From contig NZ_UTVH01000034.1 of assembly GCF_900585905.1 (NCBI RefSeq), positions 124,001-188,000 of the forward strand: a DNA stretch of 64,000 nucleotides, written 5' to 3'. A program made the position numbers and the translations under genes. Positions 8,318-16,188 of this stretch are shown here, piece after piece. Under the pieces are notes generated by a model. That model did not search any database, was not told the origin of the DNA, and was given only the letters and a program-made list of their open reading frames with translations. How positions within the stretch are numbered: the stretch's first letter is position 1; every line of letters starts with the position of its first letter. The stretch comes from Pseudomonas viridiflava. GTDB taxonomy: Bacteria > Pseudomonadota > Gammaproteobacteria > Pseudomonadales > Pseudomonadaceae.

Positions 8318-9421
8318 TCAGTACTGACCCAGCGGCCAGTCGGTGTAGCCCTTGGCACCACCGCCGTAATAGCTCTCGCGCGCAGCGATGGTCAGTTCGG
8401 CGCCCATCCGCAGGCGCTGCACCAGATCGGGGTTGGAGATGAACAGACGGCCGAAGGCCACGGCATCGATCCGACCTTGCGCGCGCCGCTCGATGGCCAT
8501 CTCCAGGTCGTAGTTGTTGTTGCCGATGAACGCACCTTCGAACTGGCCGCTGAGGGCATCCATGTCGACGCCTTCCGGCACTTCGCGGGAGGTCGCAGTT
8601 GCCCCCTCGACGAAGTGCAGATAGGCCAGATTCAGCGTGTTGAGTTGGCCGATCAGGTAACCGTGCAGGCCCATGACGTTGCTGTCGGGCGGCGTGTTGC
8701 CAGCGTCGGGCGTCACCGGCGACAGGCGAATGCCGACCCGATCACTGCCCCAGATGTCGACAATGGCTCGCGTCACTTCCAGGGTCAGGCGCGCGCGGTT
8801 TTCAATCGAGCCGCCATATTGATCGCTGCGCTGGTTGGTGGAGTCCCGCAGAAACTGGTCCAGCAGGTAGCTGTTGGCGGAGTGCACTTCCACGCCGTCG
8901 AAACCGGCGCGCAGGGCATTGCGTGCGGCCTGTCGGTATTGTTCGATGATGCCGGGGATCTCGCCGGTCTCCAGCGCTCGGGGCATTGAGACAGGGACAA
9001 AGCCATTGGCGGTGTAGGTGTTGCCTTCAGCCTGGATCGCCGAAGGCGCCACGGGTGCGGCGCCATCTGGTTGCAGATCGACGCTGGAAAAGCGCCCCAC
9101 GTGCCAGAGCTGGCTGACGATCTTGCCGCCTGCGGCATGCACGGCGTCGGTAACTTTGCGCCAGCCAGCGACCTGTTCATCGCTCCAGATTCCGGGCGTG
9201 GCGGCATAGCCCCGGCCCTGAGCGGAGATGTTGGTGGCCTCGGCCACGATCAGGCCTGCCGTCGCGCGCTGGGCGTAATAGGTTGCATGCAGGTCGCCGG
9301 GGATGCCGTCTTCGCCATAGCGGCTGCGGGTTACTGGCGCCATCACGATGCGGTTGGCCAGTTGGAGGGCGCCCAGGGTGGTCGGGGAAAACAGATCGGT
9401 GCGGGTGCTGTTGTCAGTCAT
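8318..9421 (-). CDS. Old yellow enzyme family alkene reductase (NemA/XenB type)
   Basis: A 367-aa FMN flavoprotein from ATG 9421 (GAGG Shine-Dalgarno). Family marks: LFSPTTLGALQLANRIVMAP at the start, TRSR, WHVGR with SVDLQPDG, the substrate-binding FDGVEVHSANSYLLDQFLRDSTNQR segment with the conserved His-x-x-Asn pair, GSIENRARL, and FGRLFISNPDL near the C-terminus. It should use NAD(P)H to reduce activated C=C bonds or nitro compounds and quinones. First gene of the leftward operon; a 17-bp inverted-repeat operator lies 33 bp upstream and is repeated at the adjacent TetR gene, so induction by an electrophile that releases the repressor is inferred. Confidence 0.93.
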   Translation of the reverse strand: MTDNSTRTDLFSPTTLGALQLANRIVMAPVTRSRYGEDGIPGDLHATYYAQRATAGLIVAEATNISAQGRGYAATPGIWSDEQVAGWRKVTDAVHAAGGKIVSQLWHVGRFSSVDLQPDGAAPVAPSAIQAEGNTYTANGFVPVSMPRALETGEIPGIIEQYRQAARNALRAGFDGVEVHSANSYLLDQFLRDSTNQRSDQYGGSIENRARLTLEVTRAIVDIWGSDRVGIRLSPVTPDAGNTPPDSNVMGLHGYLIGQLNTLNLAYLHFVEGATATSREVPEGVDMDALSGQFEGAFIGNNNYDLEMAIERRAQGRIDAVAFGRLFISNPDLVQRLRMGAELTIAARESYYGGGAKGYTDWPLGQY

Positions 9422-9453
9422 TCGATGCCTCGTAAAGTGTTGAATTGGAACTA

Positions 9454-9470
9454 GTAGACCAGTCGTCTAC
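9454..9470. promoter_or_regulatory. Operator for the adjacent TetR-family regulator (site 1)
   Basis: GTAGACCAGTCGTCTAC, a palindrome with 6-bp arms (GTAGAC / GTCTAC) and a 5-bp centre, 33 bp upstream of the alkene reductase start. The same 16 bases occur at 10115-10130 in front of the TetR gene. Confidence 0.72.
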
Positions 9471-9495
9471 AAAAGTGGCCAAAAAAAAGCCCGTG

Positions 9496-10077
9496 CTACT
9501 GCAGCAGGCGTTTGCTCATGATCATCGCTCTATCGAACGGCTCGGTGGACTTGTTGACCTTGACCAGCAACGATGCGCCGAGCCAGAGCTGATAAAGGGA
9601 TTGCGCGAACGCCACGCTGTCGCCCTGGGCATCGATGCTGCCATCAGCCGTGCCCATTTCGACGCAGGTGGTGATGCGCTGAATGATCTGCGCGGTGCCG
9701 GTCTTGAGGACGTGGCGCATGTCCTCGGACAGGTCGCAGACCTCAGGACCCAGCTTGACCACCAGGCACTTGCCCTCAGGGACATCCGTGCCCTGGGTTT
9801 CAATCCAGTAATCGAAATACGCCAGCAAACGCTCGGCGCCGCTGCCGGGGCGCGCCATCAACGCGTCGACCCGCCCCAGGTACTCGGTGAAATACTCTTC
9901 GAGCAGCGCCTGGCCAAATTCTTCCTTGGACTTGAAGTAGTAATAGAACGACCCTTTCGGCACCCCGGCCACGCTCAACACCTCGGCCAGGCCGACGGCG
10001 GTGTAGCCCTTGGTGGTCATTAGCGAACGGGCCACATCGATGATGTGCTGTCGCATGTCCTGCGCTGGTTTTTTCAT
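9496..10077 (-). CDS. TetR/AcrR family transcriptional regulator
   Basis: A 193-aa protein from ATG 10077 (MKKPAQDMRQHIIDVARSLM). The N-terminal helix-turn-helix is typical: TTKGYTAVGLAEVLSVAGVPKGSFYYYFKSKEEF (about 15-48), followed by an all-helical ligand domain. It transcribes in the same direction as the alkene reductase operon, which begins 75 bp downstream. Identical operators sit in front of both, which implies autoregulation and repression of the reductase operon. By analogy with NemR-type regulators next to alkene reductases, the inducer may be an electrophile; the ligand domain has two cysteines (in KCLVVKLGPEVCDL, and TTCVEM further on) that could sense it, but this is inference. 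Confidence 0.9.
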   Translation of the reverse strand: MKKPAQDMRQHIIDVARSLMTTKGYTAVGLAEVLSVAGVPKGSFYYYFKSKEEFGQALLEEYFTEYLGRVDALMARPGSGAERLLAYFDYWIETQGTDVPEGKCLVVKLGPEVCDLSEDMRHVLKTGTAQIIQRITTCVEMGTADGSIDAQGDSVAFAQSLYQLWLGASLLVKVNKSTEPFDRAMIMSKRLLQ

Positions 10078-10114
10078 TGGGATGCCTTCATGGTGTGCGC
10101 AGCCTAACTGGAAA

Positions 10115-10130
10115 TAGACCAGTCGTCTAC
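10115..10130. promoter_or_regulatory. Operator for the TetR-family regulator (site 2, autoregulatory)
   Basis: TAGACCAGTCGTCTAC, identical to 16 of the 17 bases of the site at 9454-9470, 37 bp upstream of the TetR start codon. Confidence 0.72.
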
Positions 10131-10226
10131 AAGACTTTGCCAGTGGCTGATTTTCACCTCGTATCAACGGCCAGCGGTGGAATGTACAGATTCCGCCCAG
10201 GCACCTTTGCTGTGCATGATCCCCAT

Positions 10227-11150
10227 CTAGCCTTCCAGACCTGCGCCTTCGCCCTGTTGCGCCTTGATGAATTCAATGAACGCCCGCAGCGGGGCGGGCA
10301 GGTAGCGTCGGCCGGGGTAATAGAGGAACGGGCCGCTGAACGGCTGCCACCAGGGCTCGAGGATCGGCTCCAGGGCGCCGCTGTCGAAATGCGGCCGCAG
10401 CCATTCTTCGAACAGGTTGACGATGCCCAGCCCGTCTATCGCTGCCTGCACCGCCAGGTCAACGGCGCCGCCGATGCGCACCAGCAATGGTCCGCCGGGA
10501 TCAATCAAAAGGGTTTCGCCCTGCCGCGAATACTCCCAGAGCGGCACTGTCCCGCTGGGGAATTTGCCGCGCAGACACGCGTGCTGCAGCAAGTCCTGGG
10601 GATGTTGCGGCCGACCTCTGGCATCGAGATAGCCAAGCGAGGCCGCGGTGGCCATGCGCTGCACCCGAGGCCCGATGGGCAGCGCGATCATGTCCTGTTC
10701 CAGGCGGTCGTCATAGCGAATGCCCGCGTCACAGCCGGTGGCGAGGGTGTCAACGAAGCTTTCTTCGACCATCACTTCAAGGTGGATGTCGGGGTAGGCC
10801 TTGAGAAACGGTGTGATGATCGAGGGCAGCACCAGGCGCGCAGCGCTCATGGGCACGTTGAGTTTCAGCGTGCCGGCGGGACGGTCGCGAAAATCGTTGA
10901 TCACATCCAGCGAGGCGTCGACCTCGGCCAGCGCAGGGACGATGCGTTCGAGCAGCCTGCGCCCGGCCTCGGTCGGAACAACGCTGCGGGTTGTGCGGTT
11001 GAGCAGGCGCACGCCAAGGCTGGCCTCGGCGCGGCGGATGGCGTCGCTGAAGCTGGAGGCTGACTTGCCACTCTTTCTCGCCGCCTCGCGAAAACCGCCT
11101 GCCTTGACCACTGCCACGAAGGCCTGCAGATCCTGAATATCCGTCATCAT
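10227..11150 (-). CDS. LysR-type transcriptional regulator
   Basis: A 307-aa LTTR read leftward from ATG 11150 (a second ATG follows directly). The N-terminal winged helix-turn-helix has DLQAFVAVVKAGGFREAARKSG and the recognition-helix stretch SASSFSDAIRRAEASLGVRLLNRTTRSVVPTEAG. The effector domain follows, with a segment like SAARLVLPSIITPFLKAYPDI. It is divergent from the aldo/keto reductase gene across 96 bp and most likely controls it. The ATAGTG-N8-CACTAT repeat at 11214-11233 is a candidate binding site. Effector unknown. Confidence 0.92.
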   Translation of the reverse strand: MMTDIQDLQAFVAVVKAGGFREAARKSGKSASSFSDAIRRAEASLGVRLLNRTTRSVVPTEAGRRLLERIVPALAEVDASLDVINDFRDRPAGTLKLNVPMSAARLVLPSIITPFLKAYPDIHLEVMVEESFVDTLATGCDAGIRYDDRLEQDMIALPIGPRVQRMATAASLGYLDARGRPQHPQDLLQHACLRGKFPSGTVPLWEYSRQGETLLIDPGGPLLVRIGGAVDLAVQAAIDGLGIVNLFEEWLRPHFDSGALEPILEPWWQPFSGPFLYYPGRRYLPAPLRAFIEFIKAQQGEGAGLEG

Positions 11151-11213
11151 TGTTCTCTGCCCCGTACAACCCGTGCCGATTGCACCTCATTATCAGACAC
11201 AGGGTCAACGCCT

Positions 11214-11233
11214 ATAGTGGCCTGACACACTAT
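11214..11233. promoter_or_regulatory. Candidate LysR binding site in divergent intergenic region
   Basis: ATAGTG-N8-CACTAT, a perfect 6-bp inverted repeat located 13 bp before the aldo/keto reductase start. Position and symmetry fit an LTTR site; the assignment is inferred. Confidence 0.4.
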
Positions 11234-11246
11234 CGAGGTACATCAC

Positions 11247-12110
11247 ATGAGCAATGCCCACACCGCTGGCAGCTATTTATTGGGCGACCGCAAGGTCAAT
11301 CGAATGGGCTACGGCGCCATGCAGCTGGCTGGCCCCCAAGTCTTCGGCCCGCCCAAGGATCCCCGCGCTGCCGCCGCAGTGCTGCGTGAAGCGCTCGCGG
11401 CCGGGGTCAACCATATCGACACCTCGGACTTCTACGGCCCGCACGTCACCAATCGGCTGATACGCGACACCCTGCATCCCTACGCCGATGACCTTACCAT
11501 CGTCACCAAAGTGGGAGCGGTACGCGGCGCTGATGCGTCATGGAACCCGGCGCAAGAACCGGCCGAGTTGATCCTGGCCGTGCACGACAATCTGCGCAAT
11601 CTGGGCCTTGATGTGCTGGATGTGGTCAATTTCAGAGCCTGGGGCAATCAGCTGGGGCCTGTCGAAGGCTCCATTGAAGCGTCGTTCAGTGCGCTGGCAG
11701 ACTTGCAGCGCCAGGGCCTGATTCGTCATCTCGGGGTGAGCAACGTCACGGCGGCACAGGTCAGACAGGCCCAGGGTATCGCCGATATCGTCTGCGTCCA
11801 GAACCATTACAACCTGTCACATCGGGATGACGAGCCGTTGATTGCTGAACTGGGCCAGCAGGGCATCGCTTACGTGCCGTTTTTCCCGTTGGGCGGTTTT
11901 TCGCCGCTGCAATCCGAGACGCTGTCGCGAGTGGCTGAGCGCCTGCAGGCCTCACCGCTTTGCGTGGCGCTGGCGTGGCTGTTGCAGCGGGCGCCCAATA
12001 TCCTGTTGATACCGGGCACCTCGTCAGTGGCGCACCTGAAAGAGAACCTCGGCGCAAGCGAGCTGGTGCTGCCACCAGAGTTGCTGGCCGAACTGGATGG
12101 CGTCGCCTGA
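11247..12110 (+). CDS. Aldo/keto reductase family oxidoreductase
   Basis: A 287-aa protein from ATG 11247 with a GAGG Shine-Dalgarno sequence. (beta/alpha)8 AKR features: GYGAMQLAG near the N-terminus, AGVNHIDTSDFYGPHVTNRLI (catalytic Asp and Tyr), TIVTKVGA (catalytic Lys), LGLDVLDVVNFRAWG, and late LLQRAPNILLIPGTSSVAHLKENLGA, which binds NADPH. It reduces aldehydes or ketones, substrate unknown. The position where many AKRs carry the fourth catalytic residue (His) reads NFRAW, as in the subgroup of oxidoreductases that pair with LysR genes in pseudomonads. Divergent from its likely regulator. Confidence 0.9.
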   Translation: MSNAHTAGSYLLGDRKVNRMGYGAMQLAGPQVFGPPKDPRAAAAVLREALAAGVNHIDTSDFYGPHVTNRLIRDTLHPYADDLTIVTKVGAVRGADASWNPAQEPAELILAVHDNLRNLGLDVLDVVNFRAWGNQLGPVEGSIEASFSALADLQRQGLIRHLGVSNVTAAQVRQAQGIADIVCVQNHYNLSHRDDEPLIAELGQQGIAYVPFFPLGGFSPLQSETLSRVAERLQASPLCVALAWLLQRAPNILLIPGTSSVAHLKENLGASELVLPPELLAELDGVA

Positions 12111-12119
12111 TATCAGCTG

Positions 12120-12653
12120 TCAGCTCTGGCAGAAGCGAATGCGGTTACCAAAGGGGTCGTAGACCTCCAGCACCTTGCCCCAGCCCTGTTCGACGATGTC
12201 CGGGCGACCATAGCCGTAGTTTTTGCCGAGCAGTTCGTCGCGCAACCCCACGATGTTGTGCATCGGCACGAACACTGTCGAACCCGGGCTGGCGTCGCCA
12301 TGGTGTTCAGAAAGGTGCAAACGCAGCCCGTCGCGAATAATGCCCAGATAAAGCGGCAGGTCGGCCGCGAAACGATGCTCGAATTCGACACTGAAGCCAA
12401 GAAAACCGAGGTAAAACTCCCGCGCCTTGGTTTCGTCGAAGCTGCGCAGGATGGGCACTGGACTGTCGAAGCGGATGCCCGCAGCGTTGCTCGTCAGCAG
12501 TGCTGATGCGGTATTCCAGTCGTGATGCCCCAGTTGCTGCGCCACCAGCTCGAGTGCGGCGCTGTGGGACAGTTCGTGACCCTGGGCGGCCAGTGAGGCA
12601 CGCAGGTTTTTGGCCATCTGCTTGGCGTTTTCAGTACTTACAGTAGCAATCAT
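12120..12653 (-). CDS. Glyoxalase/bleomycin-resistance (VOC) superfamily protein
   Basis: A 177-aa protein from ATG 12653 with a perfect AGGAGG ribosome-binding site. Residues 1-55 form an extra N-terminal helical region (AKNLRASLAAQGHELSHSAA, then LELVAQQLGHHDWNTASALL) that precedes a VOC domain from about 65: VPILRSFDETKAREFYLGFLGF, LYLGIIRDGLRLHLSEHHGD, STVFVPMHNIVGLRDEL and the ending EVYDPFGNRIRFCQ. VOC proteins bind a metal or sequester drugs; the LHLSEH and LEVYDP positions fit bleomycin-resistance-like members. The true ligand is unknown. It is convergent with the aldo/keto reductase, 9 bp apart. Confidence 0.85.
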   Translation of the reverse strand: MIATVSTENAKQMAKNLRASLAAQGHELSHSAALELVAQQLGHHDWNTASALLTSNAAGIRFDSPVPILRSFDETKAREFYLGFLGFSVEFEHRFAADLPLYLGIIRDGLRLHLSEHHGDASPGSTVFVPMHNIVGLRDELLGKNYGYGRPDIVEQGWGKVLEVYDPFGNRIRFCQS

Positions 12654-12915
12654 CAAACCTCCTGATGTCGAAGCGCGCGGCTGCTCGCGTTGCCAAACCT
12701 CGACTCAAGAAAGTGATGGGGTCTGGAGTCTGCAACGATGCTTTCACCTTTCCTGGTCAGGAGCGAGCGGCAGGCAGCATCAGCCTGGCGCCGAGGATAC
12801 ACAGCGCCTGAGCAAGGGGAAAGTCGAAGTGGGGCCATGGCCAATACGCCTGAGTCTGGACAGCGGCCTACACGGCGCCTTATTTTCGCTGGCTATCGAA
12901 CAAGGAGAAGCTGCC

Positions 12916-13551
12916 ATGTACCGGCTATTTGGCGCAAAAGCATCCGGCTCGGCGGCCATCGAGATCGCTCTCGCGATGTGCAAGGTCGATGTCGAACTGA
13001 TCACTGCCAGTTCCTGGCAGGGCGGCAGTGGCAGCGATGAGCTCAAGAGCCTCAACCCGTTGATGCAGGTGCCGACTCTGGTGCTGCCGGACGGGACGCT
13101 GCTCACGGAAAGCGCTGCGATCATGACCTGGTTGGGGCTGGCTCACCCGCATTCCGGGCTGCTGGCGCGGGCTGTCAGCGAGCGTGCCACACAGCTGCGC
13201 AGCCTGGCGTACATCGCTGCCAACTGTTATGCCGCTATCGGCGTCATCGACTATCCGCAGCGCTGGCTGCCCGGTGCCGGGGAATATGACCTCGAACAGC
13301 TCAGAATCGGCGCAACGGCGCGGCTGCACCAGTGCTGGGATACGTTCAGCGATATGTTCAGCAGCCTGGCCTGGCAGCCAGCAAAACCTGGCGCTGCGGA
13401 AATTCTTGCCTCGGTGGTCAGCCAGTGGAGCGGCGCGCGAGAGCATCTGCGTGTTTCCCGCCCCGATTTTTACCAGACCCTACTGCAGATAGACGCCCAT
13501 CCGACGGTAATGCCCGTTTTGCGACGGCACTGGCCTGCCACCACAGGGTGA
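12916..13551 (+). CDS. Glutathione S-transferase family protein
   Basis: A 211-aa protein from ATG 12916, chosen for the AAGGAGAAG ribosome-binding site; the frame is open far upstream without similarity. N-terminal thioredoxin-like domain (about 1-75): YRLFGAKASGSAAIEIALAM, then NPLMQVPTLVLPDGTLLTESAAIMTWL with the cis-Pro (VP) and the ES pair that binds the glutathione gamma-glutamyl group. The C-terminal helical domain follows. A serine-rich first loop (GAKASGSA) places it among serine/cysteine-type GSTs. Cytoplasmic conjugation or reduction with glutathione is expected; the substrate is unknown. Confidence 0.88.
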   Translation: MYRLFGAKASGSAAIEIALAMCKVDVELITASSWQGGSGSDELKSLNPLMQVPTLVLPDGTLLTESAAIMTWLGLAHPHSGLLARAVSERATQLRSLAYIAANCYAAIGVIDYPQRWLPGAGEYDLEQLRIGATARLHQCWDTFSDMFSSLAWQPAKPGAAEILASVVSQWSGAREHLRVSRPDFYQTLLQIDAHPTVMPVLRRHWPATTG

Positions 13552-13557
13552 CGCGTG

Positions 13558-14049
13558 TCAGCGAAACGCTGCGCGCATTCGCTCGATGACTTCATCAATA
13601 CCGGGCCCTTCGACCGGCGGCGGCACCGGGCGCTCGCCGAATTCGCGCCAGATAAACAGTGTCAGTTCGGCACCGTCAGTCAGCGACAGCGCATTTTCCG
13701 CGCTGGCAAAGTCCTGCAGCACACGGTATCGCTCATCTTGCCAGAACAACGCTTCAACCCAGGCATACACCGGGATCAAGTGAAAGTGAAATGGATAATC
13801 CGGCGCGTGGCCGAAGCGACTGATGTAGAGCCAGTTGGGCTGCAACTGCTGCTCGATGATCAGCTGCGTTTGGGCTAAAAGCCCGCCCAGCTCCGCCAGC
13901 GCCTCGGCGGGCAAACCGGCCAACGAATTGACCGGGGCCTTTGCGCCCAGCATCAGATAACCGGGCAGTGCGCTGGCCATGTGATGGTTGATCCGCCAGT
14001 GGCGAGTTTCATGAACGATGAACGGCCGGTCAGTCACTGCTGTTTTCAT
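13558..14049 (-). CDS. HIT family protein (histidine triad hydrolase)
   Basis: A 163-aa protein from ATG 14049 (a TTG one codon earlier is also in frame). The triad region reads FHFHLIPVY, that is His-x-His-x-x-Pro, preceded by LYISRFGHAPDYP; the last His of the classic HxHxH triad is replaced by Pro, as in HIT relatives that act on other substrates or act poorly. N-terminal part VHETRHWRINHHMASALPGYLM resembles the nucleotide-binding region of HIT/GalT folds. It probably hydrolyses a nucleoside phosphoramidate or dinucleotide, but the altered motif makes activity uncertain. Convergent with the GST gene. Confidence 0.8.
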   Translation of the reverse strand: MKTAVTDRPFIVHETRHWRINHHMASALPGYLMLGAKAPVNSLAGLPAEALAELGGLLAQTQLIIEQQLQPNWLYISRFGHAPDYPFHFHLIPVYAWVEALFWQDERYRVLQDFASAENALSLTDGAELTLFIWREFGERPVPPPVEGPGIDEVIERMRAAFR

Positions 14050-14305
14050 CAACTAATTCTCGTAGGGGTCGATACATCACTTGGCACACTCCATCCGGGC
14101 TCAAGCCAACTACGCCCGTCACCGGGATAGCCAGACAGCCGCAGTGCCATGAGACATGACTATAAAGACAGTCATCTTTATCTATTGGGCACCTTGAACC
14201 TGCGCGAATACTGTCGCTCCATATGGATAGAGGCCTATTGCCACATCAGGCTTGCCGTTGCCTTGCCTGTCCATGTTGAATCCACCTTTCCTTGAGCGCA
14301 TTAGC

Positions 14306-15946
14306 ATGAATAACTCGCTTTCTCTGGCGACACGTATCGGGCTGGGCTTTGCCGCTATCGTGTCATTGCTCATCCTGATCACTGCCGTTGGTATTCAGCG
14401 AGTGGGGTATATCGATTCGACACTGGAAAACGTTGCTGAAAATGCGGCAAAAATTCAGCGTTACGCTATCAACTTTCGTGGCAGCGTGCATAACCGGGCG
14501 ATTTCGCTGCGTGACGCAGTGCTGGTCAATAACGATCAGGACCTTGAGCGCCACCTGGCTGAGGTCAGCAATCTCGAAAAGGCTTACGTTGATTCCGCCG
14601 TGCCCATGGATCAGTTGTTTGCCGGGCCCAATGCCAGTGCGCAGGAGCAGCAGTTGCTGCGCAGCATCAAGGAAATCGAGCAGCAGACCCTGGCCTCGAC
14701 CAAAGCCGTAGTGGCGCTGCGCCGCGCTGGCGATATTGCTGGCGCCCAGGCGTTGTTGCTGCGCCAGATGTCGGGTGATTACAGCGAATGGCTCAAGCGC
14801 ATCAACGCGTTGATCGACTATGAAGAAGCGGCGATCAAAGGCCAGCTGGGTGATGTGCAGGCGACCGCCAGTCAGTTCCGCGGCCTGATGCTGCTGGCCA
14901 CGGGTGTCGCGCTGCTGCTCAGCATTGCGCTGTCGGTGTTCATTATTCGCTTCGTGAAGAAGACTCTGGGCGCCGAGCCGGTTGACGTGGCGCAGGCGAT
15001 TCGACGGCTGGCGGCAGGGGATTTGCAGCAACGCATCGCCACCGATTACCCCGACAGCGTGATGGGCGTGTTGCGTACCGCGCTGTCGCGTCTGTCCGAG
15101 ACCATCACCGAGGTACGCCAGGCTGCGCATGAAGTCAGTCAGTCGTCGACCCTGCTGTCGGCCGCCTCATCGGCGAACAATGGCCAGATCAGTGTGCAGA
15201 CTCGCGAAGCCGAGCAGGTGGCTACGGCGATAACCGAGATGGCGGCAACCGTCAACGAAGTCTCGGGTTACGCCGCCCAGGCCGCCGATGCTGCACGTCA
15301 GGCCGATGTAGAAGTGGAAACCGGTAACGGGCTGGTCACCGGCACCACCACAGCGGTGGAAAAACTGGCCGCAACGCTGGTGCGGACCACCGCTACCGTC
15401 GAGCAGGTCTCGCGCCACAGTGAACAGATCGAAGGCGTGATCGAGGTGATCAACGCCATTGCTTCGCAGACCAATCTGCTGGCGCTCAACGCGGCCATCG
15501 AAGCGGCCCGTGCTGGTGAGCATGGTCGTGGTTTTGCGGTGGTGGCCGATGAAGTGCGTTCGCTGGCCACCCGTACGCAGCGTTCCACCCAGGAAATCCA
15601 GGAGATGATCAGCACCCTGCAAAGCGGTACGGAAACCGCCGCGCAGACCATGCGCGACAGCTGCGAGCTGGTCAACGATGCGGTGGCCCAGACCCGCCAT
15701 GCGCAGGACGCGCTGTCGAAGATCAGTCAGGAAGTGGGTGCCATCAATCACATGAATGCGCAGATCGCCAGCGCTGCCGTGCAGCAGAGCGCTGTGGCCG
15801 AGGATGTGTCGAAAAACATCAACTCGATTCATGAATCCACGATTGCGTCCGCCAACGGCTCGCGCCAGGTCGAAACCGCCAGCCAGGAACTGGCCCAACT
15901 GGCCGATCGCCTGACACAGAAAGTGGCGTTCTTCAAGGCTGGCTAA
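14306..15946 (+). CDS. Methyl-accepting chemotaxis protein
   Basis: A 546-aa chemoreceptor from ATG 14306 ([20 protein letters not shown]); the frame is open 18 codons earlier but the membrane helix starts right after this Met. TM1 is about residues 10-30, a periplasmic four-helix-bundle ligand domain spans about 32-188 ([20 protein letters not shown]-like segment to [11 protein letters not shown]), TM2 about 191-212, a HAMP domain follows ([21 protein letters not shown]), then the cytoplasmic signalling rod with the highly conserved tip [20 protein letters not shown] and [20 protein letters not shown]. It reports to CheW/CheA. No C-terminal NWETF-type CheR tether is present. Ligand unknown. 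Confidence 0.95.
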   Translation: MNNSLSLATRIGLGFAAIVSLLILITAVGIQRVGYIDSTLENVAENAAKIQRYAINFRGSVHNRAISLRDAVLVNNDQDLERHLAEVSNLEKAYVDSAVPMDQLFAGPNASAQEQQLLRSIKEIEQQTLASTKAVVALRRAGDIAGAQALLLRQMSGDYSEWLKRINALIDYEEAAIKGQLGDVQATASQFRGLMLLATGVALLLSIALSVFIIRFVKKTLGAEPVDVAQAIRRLAAGDLQQRIATDYPDSVMGVLRTALSRLSETITEVRQAAHEVSQSSTLLSAASSANNGQISVQTREAEQVATAITEMAATVNEVSGYAAQAADAARQADVEVETGNGLVTGTTTAVEKLAATLVRTTATVEQVSRHSEQIEGVIEVINAIASQTNLLALNAAIEAARAGEHGRGFAVVADEVRSLATRTQRSTQEIQEMISTLQSGTETAAQTMRDSCELVNDAVAQTRHAQDALSKISQEVGAINHMNAQIASAAVQQSAVAEDVSKNINSIHESTIASANGSRQVETASQELAQLADRLTQKVAFFKAG

Positions 15947-15990
15947 CAGCAGTTTTTCAAGCGCCGGGTTTGCCGTAGAGGCCCGGTAGC

Positions 15991-16018
15991 TTGCAGCTTT
16001 CAAGCAATCATCTATAGT
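15991..16018 (+). promoter_or_regulatory. Candidate promoter of the type I secretion operon
   Basis: TTGCAG (15991-15996), 16 bp, TATAGT (16013-16018). Transcription from about 16024 would give a leader of roughly 165 nt before the ABC transporter start at 16189. Confidence 0.35.
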
Positions 16019-16063
16019 CGCGCAGGGCACTTAACTGGCAGTCTGCTGTCAGTACTGCGCGAC
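16017..16063. repeat. Inverted repeat in the leader of the secretion operon
   Basis: GTCGCGCAG (16017-16025) and CTGCGCGAC (16055-16063), perfect 9-bp arms around a 29-nt loop, at the predicted 5' end of the transcript. It could be the stem of a leader RNA or a protein-binding palindrome; no T-tract follows, so it is not a simple terminator. Confidence 0.5.
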
Positions 16064-16188
16064 TTACCGGGATGTTTGCGCGCCCGCAAGGCGCGGTGGT
16101 CAGTCTGCCCGGGCCCGCAGGTAACAAAAGGGGCCACACTCGCACGGATTGCGATCTGAACTGACTGTCCTTTTCCCGGTTGACACCT

